DNA from: Vulcanococcus limneticus LL
GTDB lineage: Bacteria; Cyanobacteriota; Cyanobacteriia; PCC-6307; Cyanobiaceae
Reading direction: 5' to 3'
Length of the DNA: 64,000 nt
Assembly (NCBI RefSeq): GCF_002252705.1
Contig: NZ_NQLA01000002.1
Coordinates: 140,586 to 204,585, forward strand
Shown here: in pieces, positions 12,762 to 24,672 of the stretch
Numbering within the stretch: the first letter of the stretch is position 1
Layout: each line of letters starts with the position of its first letter
Notes under the pieces: model-generated
The model's input: the letters and a program-made list of their open reading frames with translations, nothing else
What the model was told of the DNA's origin: nothing
Database searches by the model: none
Position numbers and translations under genes: made by a program

Positions 12762-13862
12762 TCAGCGGAAGGGCGGTGCGATCAGCAGGCCACCGTGGCT
12801 CCAGAGCTCGTTGGCGCCACGCTCCAGCCCCAGGGGTGACCCCTTGCCCAGGTTGCGCTCGAACAGCTCGCCATAGTTGCCCACCGCCGCCACCGCCTTG
12901 GCGGCGAAGTCGGCCGGGAGGCCCAGGGAGCGGCCGAGCTCGCCCTCCAGGCCCAGGAAGCGCCGCAGCCGTGGCTGGCGCGGATCGGAGCGGGCCCGGG
13001 CCGTGAGTGCCGCCACGTTGGCGCGCGTCACCCCCTGCTCCTCCGCCTCGATCAGGGCGTAGGCAATCCAGCGCACCGCATCGGCCCAGATGGGATCGGC
13101 CTGGCGGCTGGCGGCCGCCATCGGCTCCTTGCTCAGGGCCTCCGGTAGCAGCCGGTGGGCGGCCGGGTCGGGGAAGAGGGTGCGGCGGGCCGCCAGGCCG
13201 GAGCGATCACTGGTGACGGCGGTGCAGCGGCCCGAGAGGTAGGCGGCGAACGTCTCGTCGGCGTTGCGGTAGCGCAACGGCACATAGCGCAGGCCCAGGC
13301 TGCCCATGCGGTCGGCCAGCACGCCCTCGTTGGTGGAGCCGCTCACCACACAAACCGGTCGGTCGGCCAGATCGGCCAGGCGGCGGATGCCGCTGGCGCC
13401 CGGCACCAGCACGGCGCCACCGTCGTAGAAGAGGATCGGCCCAAAGGCCAGGCCGTTGCCGCCGGGGGCATCCCGGCTCAGGTTCACGGTGGTGTTGCGC
13501 GAGAGCAGGTCCACATCGCCACTGGCCACGGCGGTGAAGCGATCGTTGCTGGAGAGGAGCCGCAGCTCCACGCGGTTGGGGTCGCCCAGCACCGCCGCTG
13601 CCACCGCCCGGCAGAACTCCACGTCGAAGCCCGTATAGCGGCCATCGGCGCCGAGGCTGCTGAAGCCGGGCAGCTGACCGTTGATGCCGCACACCAGGGC
13701 CCCGCGCTGGCGCACCTGGCGCAGGCGCTCGCTCTGCAGCTGGTCGCCAGCCGCATCGCGGCCGGCCTCCCCACAGCCAGCCAGCTGGCCGGCCGTGAGC
13801 AGCGCCAGCAGCGGCAGGATCCAGATCCGCGGTGAGGACCGTCGCGGCCGCGGCTGCGCCAT
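12762..13862 (-). CDS. Polar amino acid ABC transporter substrate-binding lipoprotein (AapJ/BztA-like)
   Basis: 366 residues from ATG 13862. A signal peptide ends in a lipobox LAGC with C30, so it should be a lipid-anchored periplasmic protein. The type 3 solute-binding fold is shown by RGALVCGINGQLPGFS, GRYTGFDVEFCRAVAAAVLGD, VDLLSRNTTVNLSRD and the C-terminal VGNYGELFERNLG, which are typical of the general L-amino acid / glutamate-glutamine binding proteins AapJ and BztA. No matching permease or ATPase genes lie beside it. A longer reading upstream of 13862 runs into the end of the oxoprolinase gene and is not needed. Confidence 0.88.
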   Translation of the reverse strand: MAQPRPRRSSPRIWILPLLALLTAGQLAGCGEAGRDAAGDQLQSERLRQVRQRGALVCGINGQLPGFSSLGADGRYTGFDVEFCRAVAAAVLGDPNRVELRLLSSNDRFTAVASGDVDLLSRNTTVNLSRDAPGGNGLAFGPILFYDGGAVLVPGASGIRRLADLADRPVCVVSGSTNEGVLADRMGSLGLRYVPLRYRNADETFAAYLSGRCTAVTSDRSGLAARRTLFPDPAAHRLLPEALSKEPMAAASRQADPIWADAVRWIAYALIEAEEQGVTRANVAALTARARSDPRQPRLRRFLGLEGELGRSLGLPADFAAKAVAAVGNYGELFERNLGKGSPLGLERGANELWSHGGLLIAPPFR

Positions 13863-13887
13863 GGGCCTCCAGCTGGGGGACGCGAAT

Positions 13888-17724
<3,837 letters not shown>

Positions 17725-17869
17725 CGGCGCAGACGGACAAGAGCTCCCATTGAAGCCGGGCCGCCCCAGTCGCATCCGGTCACAACTGGCGGTGGAGCGG
17801 TTGCAGGCGAGTCACCCGCCGCCGGTCCACGACTGGCAGGCTCTGGTCCCCGAACCCTCGTCAGATCCC

Positions 17870-18022
17870 ATGGCCAATCCCATGCTGGAGCGGTTCTGCC
17901 GGCTCGTGTTGCTCTCCGTGCTGCTGGTGGCCGGCGTGATCGGCGCCACCCAGGAGGCGAATGCCAACAGCGGCAGCCGGGAGCTCAGCACCAGCGCGAA
18001 CACCGGGAGAACTCAGCTGTAG
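17870..18022 (+). CDS. Possible small secreted peptide, 50 residues
   Basis: A short frame from ATG 17870 gives a basic start (MLERFCR), a hydrophobic core LVLLSVLLVAGVIGA and an Ala-x-Ala type site EANANS, followed by a short Ser/Thr-rich mature part. That architecture fits a Sec signal peptide on a very small exported protein. The frame is also open upstream to 17612, but that part runs opposite the start of the oxoprolinase gene. I do not recognise the product. The call rests only on the signal-peptide shape. Confidence 0.4.
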   Translation: MANPMLERFCRLVLLSVLLVAGVIGATQEANANSGSRELSTSANTGRTQL

Positions 18023-18451
18023 TTCTTAAACCAAGCAGTTCCGTTCAGACCAGTGCGCTGCAAGGGACCTGAGGGGACCTAATTCCCCGACAGATTCGCT
18101 CCGTACTACTCGGCACTTGATGCACCGAACCTGCCCATCAACGCTGGCTCTGTCTGCTGGCAGATAGGTCAAAGACCAACGGAAGCACCCATCACCGGGT
18201 GCGTGCAAGGCCAAACCGCCTTGCCCTGCCTAGGACATCGAGCCTCGAATCATCATGGGGCCCCGCGCAGGAGACTCTCTCGGGGCTGCGAGCTGTGGGC
18301 CGTGGCAACGGCTGGGAAGCAAAGGCCCCGGTCAACCGAGTGAACCGCTCGGCTCAGCCAGTCCATCGCCCGACGGGCCGGATGGCGGCCCTGAGGTCAC
18401 TGGCCTGAATGCCCAACAGGATGCTAGTATCACAGAAGCAGAATCTTGGAA
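18023..18451. other. Gene-free interval with lower G+C
   Basis: No convincing reading frame on either strand. Base composition is visibly less G+C-rich than in the flanking genes. A weak extended -10-like element (tgctagtat, 18422-18430) lies about 20 bases before the ATG of the RTX-like gene, with no recognisable -35 element. Confidence 0.5.
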
Positions 18452-19282
18452 ATGTCCCTTCGGGAGCTCGAGGAAGTCGGCATGACCTCCGATGACATCA
18501 AACTTGATGACGACAGCAAGAATCGGTCTGGAGGCGGAGCGTCCGACGATGACTCGCGTAACAGCAATAGCTCCGCGAACAACTCATCCGGCAGTGATTC
18601 ATCCGGCAGTGATAAGTCTGACGATCTGAGCGGCGGCGACAGTGACGACAACCTCTCAGGAGGCCTCGGCGACGACAGCATCCGTGGGGGCGCGGGTTCC
18701 GATGATCTAAATGGGGACGATGGAGATGATGACATTTCCGGTGATTCTGGCAACGACACAATCCGCGGTGGAAATGGATCTGACGACCTCTTTGGCGGCG
18801 ACGGTGACGATGACATGCGCGGCAACATGGGCGAAGACACCCTCCTGGGTGGCATCGGCAATGACGACCTCTACGGCGGCAAAGACGACGATGACCTCTG
18901 GGGAGGCGAGGGAGATGACATTCTTCGCGGTAATATGGGGAGCGATGACCTACTTGGAGGCTTCGGCAATGACGAGCTTTACGGCGGCAAGGACAATGAC
19001 TCACTGACCGGCCAAGACGGCTCCGACAGGCTCAGCGGCGATCTTGGCGATGACATCCTGACAGGTGGACTTGGTGCCGATGTCTTTGTGGCCAGCCCTG
19101 GCAATGATGTAGCAACTGATTTCAATGCCGCTGAGGGGGATCGAATCTTTGTTCCGTCAAGTGCCTTCACCCTAAATCAGGTCGGCAGTGATCTCGTATT
19201 GAGCTACGACCTTGGCACCCTCAAGCTCATCAATGTGGACATCACTGGCTTTGACCCAGCCTATGTGCAAACAAGCCCATAG
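18452..19282 (+). CDS. RTX-like calcium-binding nonapeptide-repeat protein
   Basis: 276 residues from ATG 18452 (a TTG two codons earlier is also in frame). After a short leader and a Ser/Asp/Asn-rich stretch (to about residue 65), tandem glycine-aspartate nonapeptides of the GGxGxDxLx kind fill roughly residues 66-210, for example GGLGDDSIR, GGNGSDDLF, GGFGNDELY. The C-terminus (GGLGADVFVASPGNDVATDF and onward) resembles the end of type I-secreted RTX proteins, where the secretion signal sits. Calcium binding folds such repeats into a parallel beta-roll outside the cell. No catalytic domain and no secretion genes are nearby. The gene is lower in G+C than its neighbours, which suggests transfer. 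GGAA sits too close to the ATG to be an ideal ribosome site. Confidence 0.85.
   Translation: MSLRELEEVGMTSDDIKLDDDSKNRSGGGASDDDSRNSNSSANNSSGSDSSGSDKSDDLSGGDSDDNLSGGLGDDSIRGGAGSDDLNGDDGDDDISGDSGNDTIRGGNGSDDLFGGDGDDDMRGNMGEDTLLGGIGNDDLYGGKDDDDLWGGEGDDILRGNMGSDDLLGGFGNDELYGGKDNDSLTGQDGSDRLSGDLGDDILTGGLGADVFVASPGNDVATDFNAAEGDRIFVPSSAFTLNQVGSDLVLSYDLGTLKLINVDITGFDPAYVQTSP
18794..19009 (+). repeat. Tandem 108-base duplication inside the RTX-like gene
   Basis: Units 18794-18901 and 18902-19009 encode matching 36-residue blocks, each four nonapeptides long, sharing RGNMG, LLGG, GND and LYGGKD at the same positions. The DNA copies have diverged mostly at third positions, so the duplication is not recent. 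Confidence 0.85.
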
Positions 19283-19839
19283 AAATCTCCCCGCAATTCA
19301 GAACGCTTCAACTTGCCCCTGCCAGGGGACGGCATCTCGGGACTCCCGGCTAATTGTTGCTCGGGATTGTCATGCAGACGTCGGCCCTAGGTCCACTTCA
19401 GCCCTGTGATTACTGGGTTCCGCCCACGGCATGCCAAAGCCTCTTGGTCCGTGGTCAGGTTGATGTACCAGGAACAAGGACATCCGTAGGATGACCAAAA
19501 CTTCGCCGATAATGACGGCGGTCTTCGCCTTACTAGCGTTAACTCGGCCCTACCCGATCTCCATCGGGCCATATCGAGGGAGGGCGTGAACACCCCAGTG
19601 CTGTGCGTCGTTCTGTACACCTGGACTCACAGGCCCTTGCACTGGCCAGGGCCGCTTCCAACCGCTCAGAGGCCGCGGCCTATGCCTGCAATTTCCGTAG
19701 GTTCAACTACTCCTGTCTTAACCATTGCTGCTCCCCCACCTTTTGGCACAGATCAAGGGGGACGTGGCGCATCAAGAACCAGTCCCCCTGCATCAACACT
19801 CCGGTGGAGGTACAGAAGTCGTCGCGGAGAACGCTATCC
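19283..19839. other. Gene-free interval of about 560 bases, lower G+C
   Basis: I see no supported gene. Short frames exist on both strands (for example 19603 onward on the plus strand) but none shows family motifs, and the plus-strand one runs into sequence antisense to the YajQ gene. No tRNA, no inverted terminal repeats and no transposase motif were found. It may hold decayed coding sequence. Confidence 0.5.
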
Positions 19840-20331
19840 CTACCGATAGTTTTCAAACTGCAGCGGCACCTCCACGTCCTGGGCCTTGAGCAGCTGGATG
19901 GCCTGCTGCAGGTCATCCTTGTTCTTACCGGTCACGCGCAGGCTCTCGCCCTGGATGGCCACGGTCACTTTCTTGAGGTTGTCGCGCACGGTCTTGCTGA
20001 GCTCCTTGGCGAGCTCCTTGCTCAGGCCCTTGCGCAGCTTCACCACCTGCTGCAGCCGGTTGCCACCCACGGGCTCGGGGGTCTGGAAGTCGAAGATCTT
20101 GAGCGACAGGTTGCGCTTGGTGGCCTTCTGGCGCAGCACGTCCTCCACCGCCTGCAGGGTCAGGTCGCTGGCGGTGTTGATGGTGAGGCTGGTCTCCTCC
20201 AGGGCGATCTCGGTCTTGGAGTCCTTGAGGTCGTAGCGGGTGGCCACGTCGCGACGCACCTGGTCCACCGCGTTCACGAGCTCCTGGCGGTCGAAATCCG
20301 AAACGACGTCAAAGGAGTAGGAATCGGCCAT
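19840..20331 (-). CDS. YajQ family cyclic di-GMP/nucleotide-binding protein
   Basis: 163 residues, the normal length. Family signatures are YSFDVVSDFDRQELVNAVDQ at the N-terminus, RYDLKDSKTEI, FDFQTPEPVGGN and IQGESLRVTGKNKDDLQ in the second half. The fold is two RNA-recognition-like ferredoxin domains. Some proteobacterial members bind cyclic di-GMP and act with transcription factors; in cyanobacteria the role is untested, so the c-di-GMP link is by family only. It is soluble and stands alone, 44 bases from a divergent MAPEG gene. Confidence 0.93.
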   Translation of the reverse strand: MADSYSFDVVSDFDRQELVNAVDQVRRDVATRYDLKDSKTEIALEETSLTINTASDLTLQAVEDVLRQKATKRNLSLKIFDFQTPEPVGGNRLQQVVKLRKGLSKELAKELSKTVRDNLKKVTVAIQGESLRVTGKNKDDLQQAIQLLKAQDVEVPLQFENYR

Positions 20332-20375
20332 GGGGGGCGGGACAGGGGGCAGCTCCCCCGCAGCCTAGAAAAGGG

Positions 20376-20906
20376 ATGTTCCAAGGCCTAGCTCCCCTGG
20401 CCGGCCTGGCCCCGATGCCCATGCTTTCCCTGAGCGGCTCCTCCGCCCTGTCTGTCCTCGCCCTGGCCCTGCCACCCCAGCTGGTGAGCGCCACTGGGGC
20501 GCCGTATGCCTGGTCGCTGCTGCTGGCCAGCGCCACGGTGATCGCCAGCGTGGTTCCCCTCGGTGCCGCCCGCTCCCAGGCCAATTTTCAGGTGACCGAT
20601 CTGGCGGCGCCCCGGGCCATGTTCGAGCGGCTGCCGGACTGGGGCAAAAGGGCCAGCTGGGCGCACCAGAACAGCTTCGAGGCCTTCACCCTGCACGCCC
20701 CGGCGGCGCTGCTCTGCCTCGTGGCCGGCGTTGATTCGCCGGTGGCGATCGCCGCGGCCTGGCTGCACCCCCTGCTGCGCCTGATCTACATCCCGGCCTA
20801 CGTGGCCAACGTGCCACCACTGCGGGCCCTGTGCTGGGCCACGGGTCTGGCCTGCAGCGGCCTCCTCTACCTGGAGGGGCTCAAGGGAGTGCTGGCCGCT
20901 GGCTGA
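20376..20906 (+). CDS. MAPEG-family membrane protein
   Basis: 176 residues with four hydrophobic segments. The core reads NFQVTDLAAPRAMFERLPDW then WAHQNSFEAFTLHAPAALLCLVAG, with the polar HQNSFEAF helix and the later HPLLRLIYIPAYV pattern typical of MAPEG proteins (membrane-associated proteins in eicosanoid and glutathione metabolism). Bacterial members are often uncharacterised. In-frame ATGs at 20415 and 20421 are alternative starts, and the family core begins well after them. Function beyond the family is unknown. Confidence 0.8.
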   Translation: MFQGLAPLAGLAPMPMLSLSGSSALSVLALALPPQLVSATGAPYAWSLLLASATVIASVVPLGAARSQANFQVTDLAAPRAMFERLPDWGKRASWAHQNSFEAFTLHAPAALLCLVAGVDSPVAIAAAWLHPLLRLIYIPAYVANVPPLRALCWATGLACSGLLYLEGLKGVLAAG

Positions 20907-20937
20907 GCGCTCGGGCTGATCGCCCTGGTGTGGGGCT

Positions 20938-21816
20938 TCAGCCCTTGTCCTGCAGGTTGCGCAGGGCCGTAAGCAGGGAGGCGGGGCTCTGGGGATCCAC
21001 CAGCAGCACGCTGCCGCCGGGGGCCTTGGCCAGCTCCTCGCCCATGGCCATCCAGTCCTTGGCGAGCAGCAGCCGCAGGCTCTCAGCTCCCGCCGGATGG
21101 GCCTCGATCACCTTGGCCAGCTCGGCCGCCGCCTCGGCCCGGGCCCGGGCCATCAGCGACTGCTGCTTGGCCTTGGCCTCCGCATCCAGCAGCAGCGATT
21201 CGGCCCGGCCCCGGGCCGCGTTCACCTGGGAGTCGCGCTCCCCCTCGGAGCGCAGGATCGCCGCCCGCTTCTCGCGCTCGGCCGTCATCTGCTGCTCCAT
21301 CGCCTGCTGCACCCCCTGGGAGGGCACGATGTCGCGCATCTCAACGCGGGTCACCTTCACGCCCCAGGGGTCGGTGGCCTGGTCCAGCTCCTTGAGCAGC
21401 ACCTCGTTCACCTCGCTGCGGGTGGTGAAGGTCTGGTCCAGGTCGAGCTTGCCCATCTCGGCGCGGATCTGGGTGAGCACCAGGTTCACCATCGCCGCCT
21501 GCAGGTTGTCGAGGGCGTAGTAGGCCCGCGCGTGGTCGAGCAACTGCCAGTACACCACCGCATCCACCTCGATCGACACGTTGTCGCGGGTGATGCACTG
21601 CTGGGGCGGGATGTCCAGCACCCGCTCCTTAAGCGACTCCTTGCTCACCACCTTCTCCACCACCGGCAGCACGAAGGACAGCCCCGGCTTCAGCTCCCGG
21701 TCGAACTTGCCGAGCCGCTCCACCAGAACCGACCGGCCACCGCTGGTGACCTTGACGCTGCCCAGGCCGAGAAAGGCCAGCAGCACCAGGGCCGGCAGGG
21801 AAAAGAGGGTTTCCAT
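20938..21816 (-). CDS. SPFH/Band 7 stomatin-like membrane protein
   Basis: 292 residues. One N-terminal membrane segment (LPALVLLAFLGLG), then the SPFH domain (VLVERLGKFDRELKPGLSFVLP, PPQQCITRDNVSIEVDAVVYW) and a charged coiled-coil region rich in Glu, Arg and Ala (AEREKRAAILRSEGERDSQV). This is the paraslipin/QmcA type that forms oligomers at the membrane and is linked to quality control of membrane proteins. It is divergent from an NfeD-like gene 95 bases away; stomatin-NfeD pairs are a well known functional association, here in divergent rather than operon form. Confidence 0.9.
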   Translation of the reverse strand: METLFSLPALVLLAFLGLGSVKVTSGGRSVLVERLGKFDRELKPGLSFVLPVVEKVVSKESLKERVLDIPPQQCITRDNVSIEVDAVVYWQLLDHARAYYALDNLQAAMVNLVLTQIRAEMGKLDLDQTFTTRSEVNEVLLKELDQATDPWGVKVTRVEMRDIVPSQGVQQAMEQQMTAEREKRAAILRSEGERDSQVNAARGRAESLLLDAEAKAKQQSLMARARAEAAAELAKVIEAHPAGAESLRLLLAKDWMAMGEELAKAPGGSVLLVDPQSPASLLTALRNLQDKG

Positions 21817-21911
21817 CGCAGGGGATCCGGCGGAGCGGAACGAACAGGTGCCCAGGCTAGGAAGGGGCTCCTGGCGCTACCACCGGCGCTGGGCCGCCCC
21901 AGAATCAGGCC

Positions 21912-22349
21912 ATGGCATCCCTGATCTGGCTGGCCCTCGCGGGCGTGTTGCTGCTGGTGGAACTGGCGGTGCCGGGCTTCGGCGGCTTCCTGATGGCCAG
22001 CGTGGCCGCCCTGGTGCTGGCCAGCCTGGCGGGACTGGCCCTGGCGCCGGGCCTGCAGTGGATCCTGTTCGTGGGCCTCACCGCGGCCGGCAATCTGGTG
22101 CTCTGGCGCTGGTCGCGGCGCCAGCGGCCGACCCGGCCGCTGCAGAGCAGCCAGGCGGACCTGGCGGAGGTGATCGAGGGCTTCGGCGGCGCCGATGGGG
22201 CGCCCGGCCAGGACGGCAGCCTGGGGCGGGTGCGCTGGCAGGGGCAGAGCTGGGCCGCCGAGAACCTGGGACCCTCCAGCGCCCTGGCCCCCGGCACCCG
22301 GGTCACGGTGATGGGGCGGGAGGGCACCCGCTTGCAGGTGATGCCCTGA
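21912..22349 (+). CDS. NfeD-like membrane protein
   Basis: 145 residues: two or three transmembrane helices in the first 75 residues (WLALAGVLLLVELAVPGFGGFL, VAALVLASLAGLALAPG) and a C-terminal OB-fold domain (GSLGRVRWQGQSW to GTRVTVMGREGTRLQV). This is the short NfeD class without a ClpP-like protease domain. It probably partners the divergent SPFH protein. Confidence 0.88.
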   Translation: MASLIWLALAGVLLLVELAVPGFGGFLMASVAALVLASLAGLALAPGLQWILFVGLTAAGNLVLWRWSRRQRPTRPLQSSQADLAEVIEGFGGADGAPGQDGSLGRVRWQGQSWAAENLGPSSALAPGTRVTVMGREGTRLQVMP

Positions 22350-22372
22350 GCCGCCGGGGCCGCGGCGCCCCC

Positions 22373-22885
22373 TCAGTCGAAGAACATCAGGCTCACCACC
22401 TTGCCCATGTCCTCGGCGCTACGGCAGCTGGCCAGCAGGGTCTCGCTGTCGTGGAAGGCGTAGCAGATCAGCTGGTCGCAGCGGCTGATGATCTCCTGGT
22501 TGCAGAGGCTGCTGGCCATCGGCAGCGGCAGCTCGTCGTGCTCGGGCTTCTCCACCAGGTGCAGCACCTGCTCCAGCTGGTCGCGGGATTCGCGCGGCTG
22601 GCGGTCCAGGCTCTGGGGCAGCAACACCGTGAGCCGCGAGGGCTCCACCTCCAGCACGCTGCGGATCACGGCGGAGTTGACCCCCTGGGCGCCGGAGGTG
22701 ATCAGGTTGTGGCCCTCCTGGGCCAGGGAGCGGGCCACCAGTTCCACCAGATGCACCGACACCACCGGCACGTGGCGGCTGCCGAGGATGGCGATGCGCC
22801 GCTTGCTGCGGTCCTGGAGCATGGCCAGCTCCTGGGCCAGGGTGTCAATCCGGTCCAGTGCCGGTAGATCGAGGGACCGGGTCAC
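22373..22885 (-). CDS. SLOG/DprA-like Rossmann protein
   Basis: 170 residues. The central part RRIAILGSRHVPVVSVHLVE and HNLITSGAQGVNSAVIRSVLEVEP matches the nucleotide-binding Rossmann fold of DprA (DNA recombination-mediator protein A) and related SLOG proteins: GSR and SGAQGVN are the two conserved loops. The N-terminal SAM-like and C-terminal winged-helix domains of true DprA are absent. In related cyanobacteria this gene is annotated as a DprA-like protein; a role in DNA uptake is therefore uncertain and nucleotide sensing is an alternative. Confidence 0.75.
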   Translation of the reverse strand: MTRSLDLPALDRIDTLAQELAMLQDRSKRRIAILGSRHVPVVSVHLVELVARSLAQEGHNLITSGAQGVNSAVIRSVLEVEPSRLTVLLPQSLDRQPRESRDQLEQVLHLVEKPEHDELPLPMASSLCNQEIISRCDQLICYAFHDSETLLASCRSAEDMGKVVSLMFFD

Positions 22886-22977
22886 TGCACGCCCATAGCC
22901 GTTGGCTCGAAACTAGCAGTGCCGCAAGGGAATCCGACGCTCAGGCCCCTTCTGGCACCATTGATCGGGCGAGTGGT

Positions 22978-24123
22978 TCAGGCCGCCACCGGCAGGCGCA
23001 GCTGGCGGTAGAGGCGCTCGAAATCGCAGTACTCCTCCACCAGGCGGAAGGCGTAGCTGGCCTTCACCGATTCGTGCAGCCGCACGTGGCCGAAGGTGCG
23101 CTCGATCACCTCCACGGTGGTGAGGGTGTCGTGCTCCACCTTGAGCAGCGGCACCTCCAGCTCCTCCGCCCGGGAGATCAGCTGGGGCAGGGGTTCGCCG
23201 GCGCCGGTGAGAATCAGGCACTGGGTGGAAGCCTCCAGGGCCGCCAGCTGGATGTCGGTGCGATCGGCTCCGGTCACCACGGCCATGTTGCGGCGGCGGC
23301 GGAAGAACTCCATGGCGGAGTTCACGTTCATGGCGCCGATCGAGAGGGTCTCCACCAGCAGGTCGAGCCGCTCGCGGCAGCAGAGCACGCGGGCATCGAG
23401 GCGGCGGGCCAGCTCCTCCACGGTCACGCTGCGCAGCAGCGGGCTCCGGGGCATCACCCCCAGCACCGGGATGCCGAGCCGCTCCAGGGCCGGCACCACC
23501 TCAGCGCGCAGCTGGGGCACCGCATCGGGGGTCACGGCATTGAGCACCACGCCGGCCAGCTGGCTCCCCAGCAGGCCATGGGCCTGCAGCAGGGCATCGG
23601 CGCTGCCGGCGTCGCTCCAGGGGTGGACCAGCACCACGGGCGCCTGCAGGGAACTGGCCAGCTGGGGCAGGCTGAGGCCGTAGAGCAGGCCCTCGCTGAG
23701 GCTGCCGGCGGCCTCCAGCAGAGTGAGGCCTTCGCCGGCAGCAGCCAGGCGGGCCCGGAAGGCCTCGAAGCCAGCTCCGGCGTCAAGATCGCCGGCCAGC
23801 AGCCGGGCCTGGGCGGCGGCGGGCTCCAGCAGGTGGGCGGAGGGCAGCAGCTGGTCGTCCGCGAGGCCCAGGATCTGGCCGACGAAGCGCACGTCGTCGT
23901 CGATCAGCTCAGAGCCAGGCGTGACCGACCCGGCGGCATTGAGAGCGTCAGCGGGCGTGGTGGCATCGAGGCTGGTGGCCAGGGGCTTGCCGAAGCGCAC
24001 GGAGATACCCCGCTGCAGCAGTTGCCGGGCCAGGCCCAGCACCAGGGCCGACTTGCCGCTGAAGGGCTCGCAGGAGCCCACCAGAAGGGCGGCGCCGGGA
24101 GCGGAGGGGCTGGCCTGGCCCAT
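22978..24123 (-). CDS. BioD-like NTPase with DRTGG domain (phosphotransacetylase-associated family)
   Basis: 381 residues. The N-terminal third is a dethiobiotin-synthetase-like P-loop NTPase (VGSCEPFSGKSALVLGLA), followed by VVLNAVTP and a DRTGG regulatory domain around the middle (VVTGADRTDIQLAALEAS, LILTGAGEPLPQ). The same architecture forms the N-terminal region of long bacterial phosphotransacetylases, but the acetyltransferase domain itself is missing, so it should not be called Pta. It occurs widely in cyanobacteria with no tested function. Confidence 0.8.
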   Translation of the reverse strand: MGQASPSAPGAALLVGSCEPFSGKSALVLGLARQLLQRGISVRFGKPLATSLDATTPADALNAAGSVTPGSELIDDDVRFVGQILGLADDQLLPSAHLLEPAAAQARLLAGDLDAGAGFEAFRARLAAAGEGLTLLEAAGSLSEGLLYGLSLPQLASSLQAPVVLVHPWSDAGSADALLQAHGLLGSQLAGVVLNAVTPDAVPQLRAEVVPALERLGIPVLGVMPRSPLLRSVTVEELARRLDARVLCCRERLDLLVETLSIGAMNVNSAMEFFRRRRNMAVVTGADRTDIQLAALEASTQCLILTGAGEPLPQLISRAEELEVPLLKVEHDTLTTVEVIERTFGHVRLHESVKASYAFRLVEEYCDFERLYRQLRLPVAA

Positions 24124-24147
24124 GCCGTAGGTGCGGGTCGGGGGAAT

Positions 24148-24672
24148 CTAGGTGGCCGCCGCAGGCGGCAAGGCGCCCACCAGCAGCCAGCGCCAGAAGC
24201 TCTCGGGCAGGTCCGCCGGGGTGCTGGAACCCTGCTGGGCCTCCAGCAGATCCATCAGCCAGAGCACCAGCAGGTAGGTGGGCAGGCTGAAGGTGTAGCT
24301 CACCTCGGGCAGGGCCGGGAATCGCAGGATGCAGCTGCTGAGCTCCTGGGGAGAGCCCGCCGCCGACCAGCTGAACTCAAAGTCATGGCCGCCGCCGGGT
24401 CGCAGGGCCCGGTGGCCGCTGGTCCGGCCGCGGGCCATCAGCTGCAGGGCCTGCTCCAGCCGCGCCGCCCTGTTCACGCCGTCGCAGTAGGGGGCGTACA
24501 GGGCCACCAGGGCCGCCGCGCTGCCCAGATCCTGGCTCAGGGTCTGGGCCTGCCCCAGTTGCTCGCCGAGATGTTCCCCCAGGCCCGCTGCCATCCACCC
24601 CAGCACGCATGCCCCAAGGATGGCGCATGCTGGCCACAAGACCACCCCCGCAGTAGATCCGTGGCCCCGCAT
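24148..24672 (-). CDS. Conserved-looking membrane-anchored protein of unknown function
   Basis: 174 residues from ATG 24672, or 148 from ATG 24594. A hydrophobic N-terminal segment (VVLWPACAILGACVLGWMAAGLG) is followed by a soluble domain with PYCDGVNRAARLEQALQL, HDFEFSW, and a hydrophobic stretch TFSLPTYLLVLWLMDLLEA. I do not recognise the family. With the longer start it overlaps the divergent SDR gene by 12 bases at the 5' ends, an argument for the shorter start. Its end is 24 bases from the start of the BioD-like gene on the same strand, so the two may be co-transcribed. Confidence 0.65.
   Translation of the reverse strand: MRGHGSTAGVVLWPACAILGACVLGWMAAGLGEHLGEQLGQAQTLSQDLGSAAALVALYAPYCDGVNRAARLEQALQLMARGRTSGHRALRPGGGHDFEFSWSAAGSPQELSSCILRFPALPEVSYTFSLPTYLLVLWLMDLLEAQQGSSTPADLPESFWRWLLVGALPPAAAT

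Noticed and set aside
18640..19080. Regular repeats that might be taken for a CRISPR array
   Set aside because: They are coding nonapeptide repeats in one continuous frame, without constant repeats and unique spacers. No cas genes are present.
19283..19839. A possible insertion-sequence remnant
   Set aside because: No inverted terminal repeats, target duplication or transposase motif could be found, so only a gene-free, lower-G+C interval is reported.
22978..24123. Calling this gene phosphotransacetylase (pta)
   Set aside because: Only the BioD-like and DRTGG domains are present; the acetyltransferase domain is missing.
22858..24660. Long upstream extension of the SDR frame on the plus strand
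   Set aside because: It is antisense to the BioD-like gene and its neighbour; the SDR fold begins only after GTG 24661.
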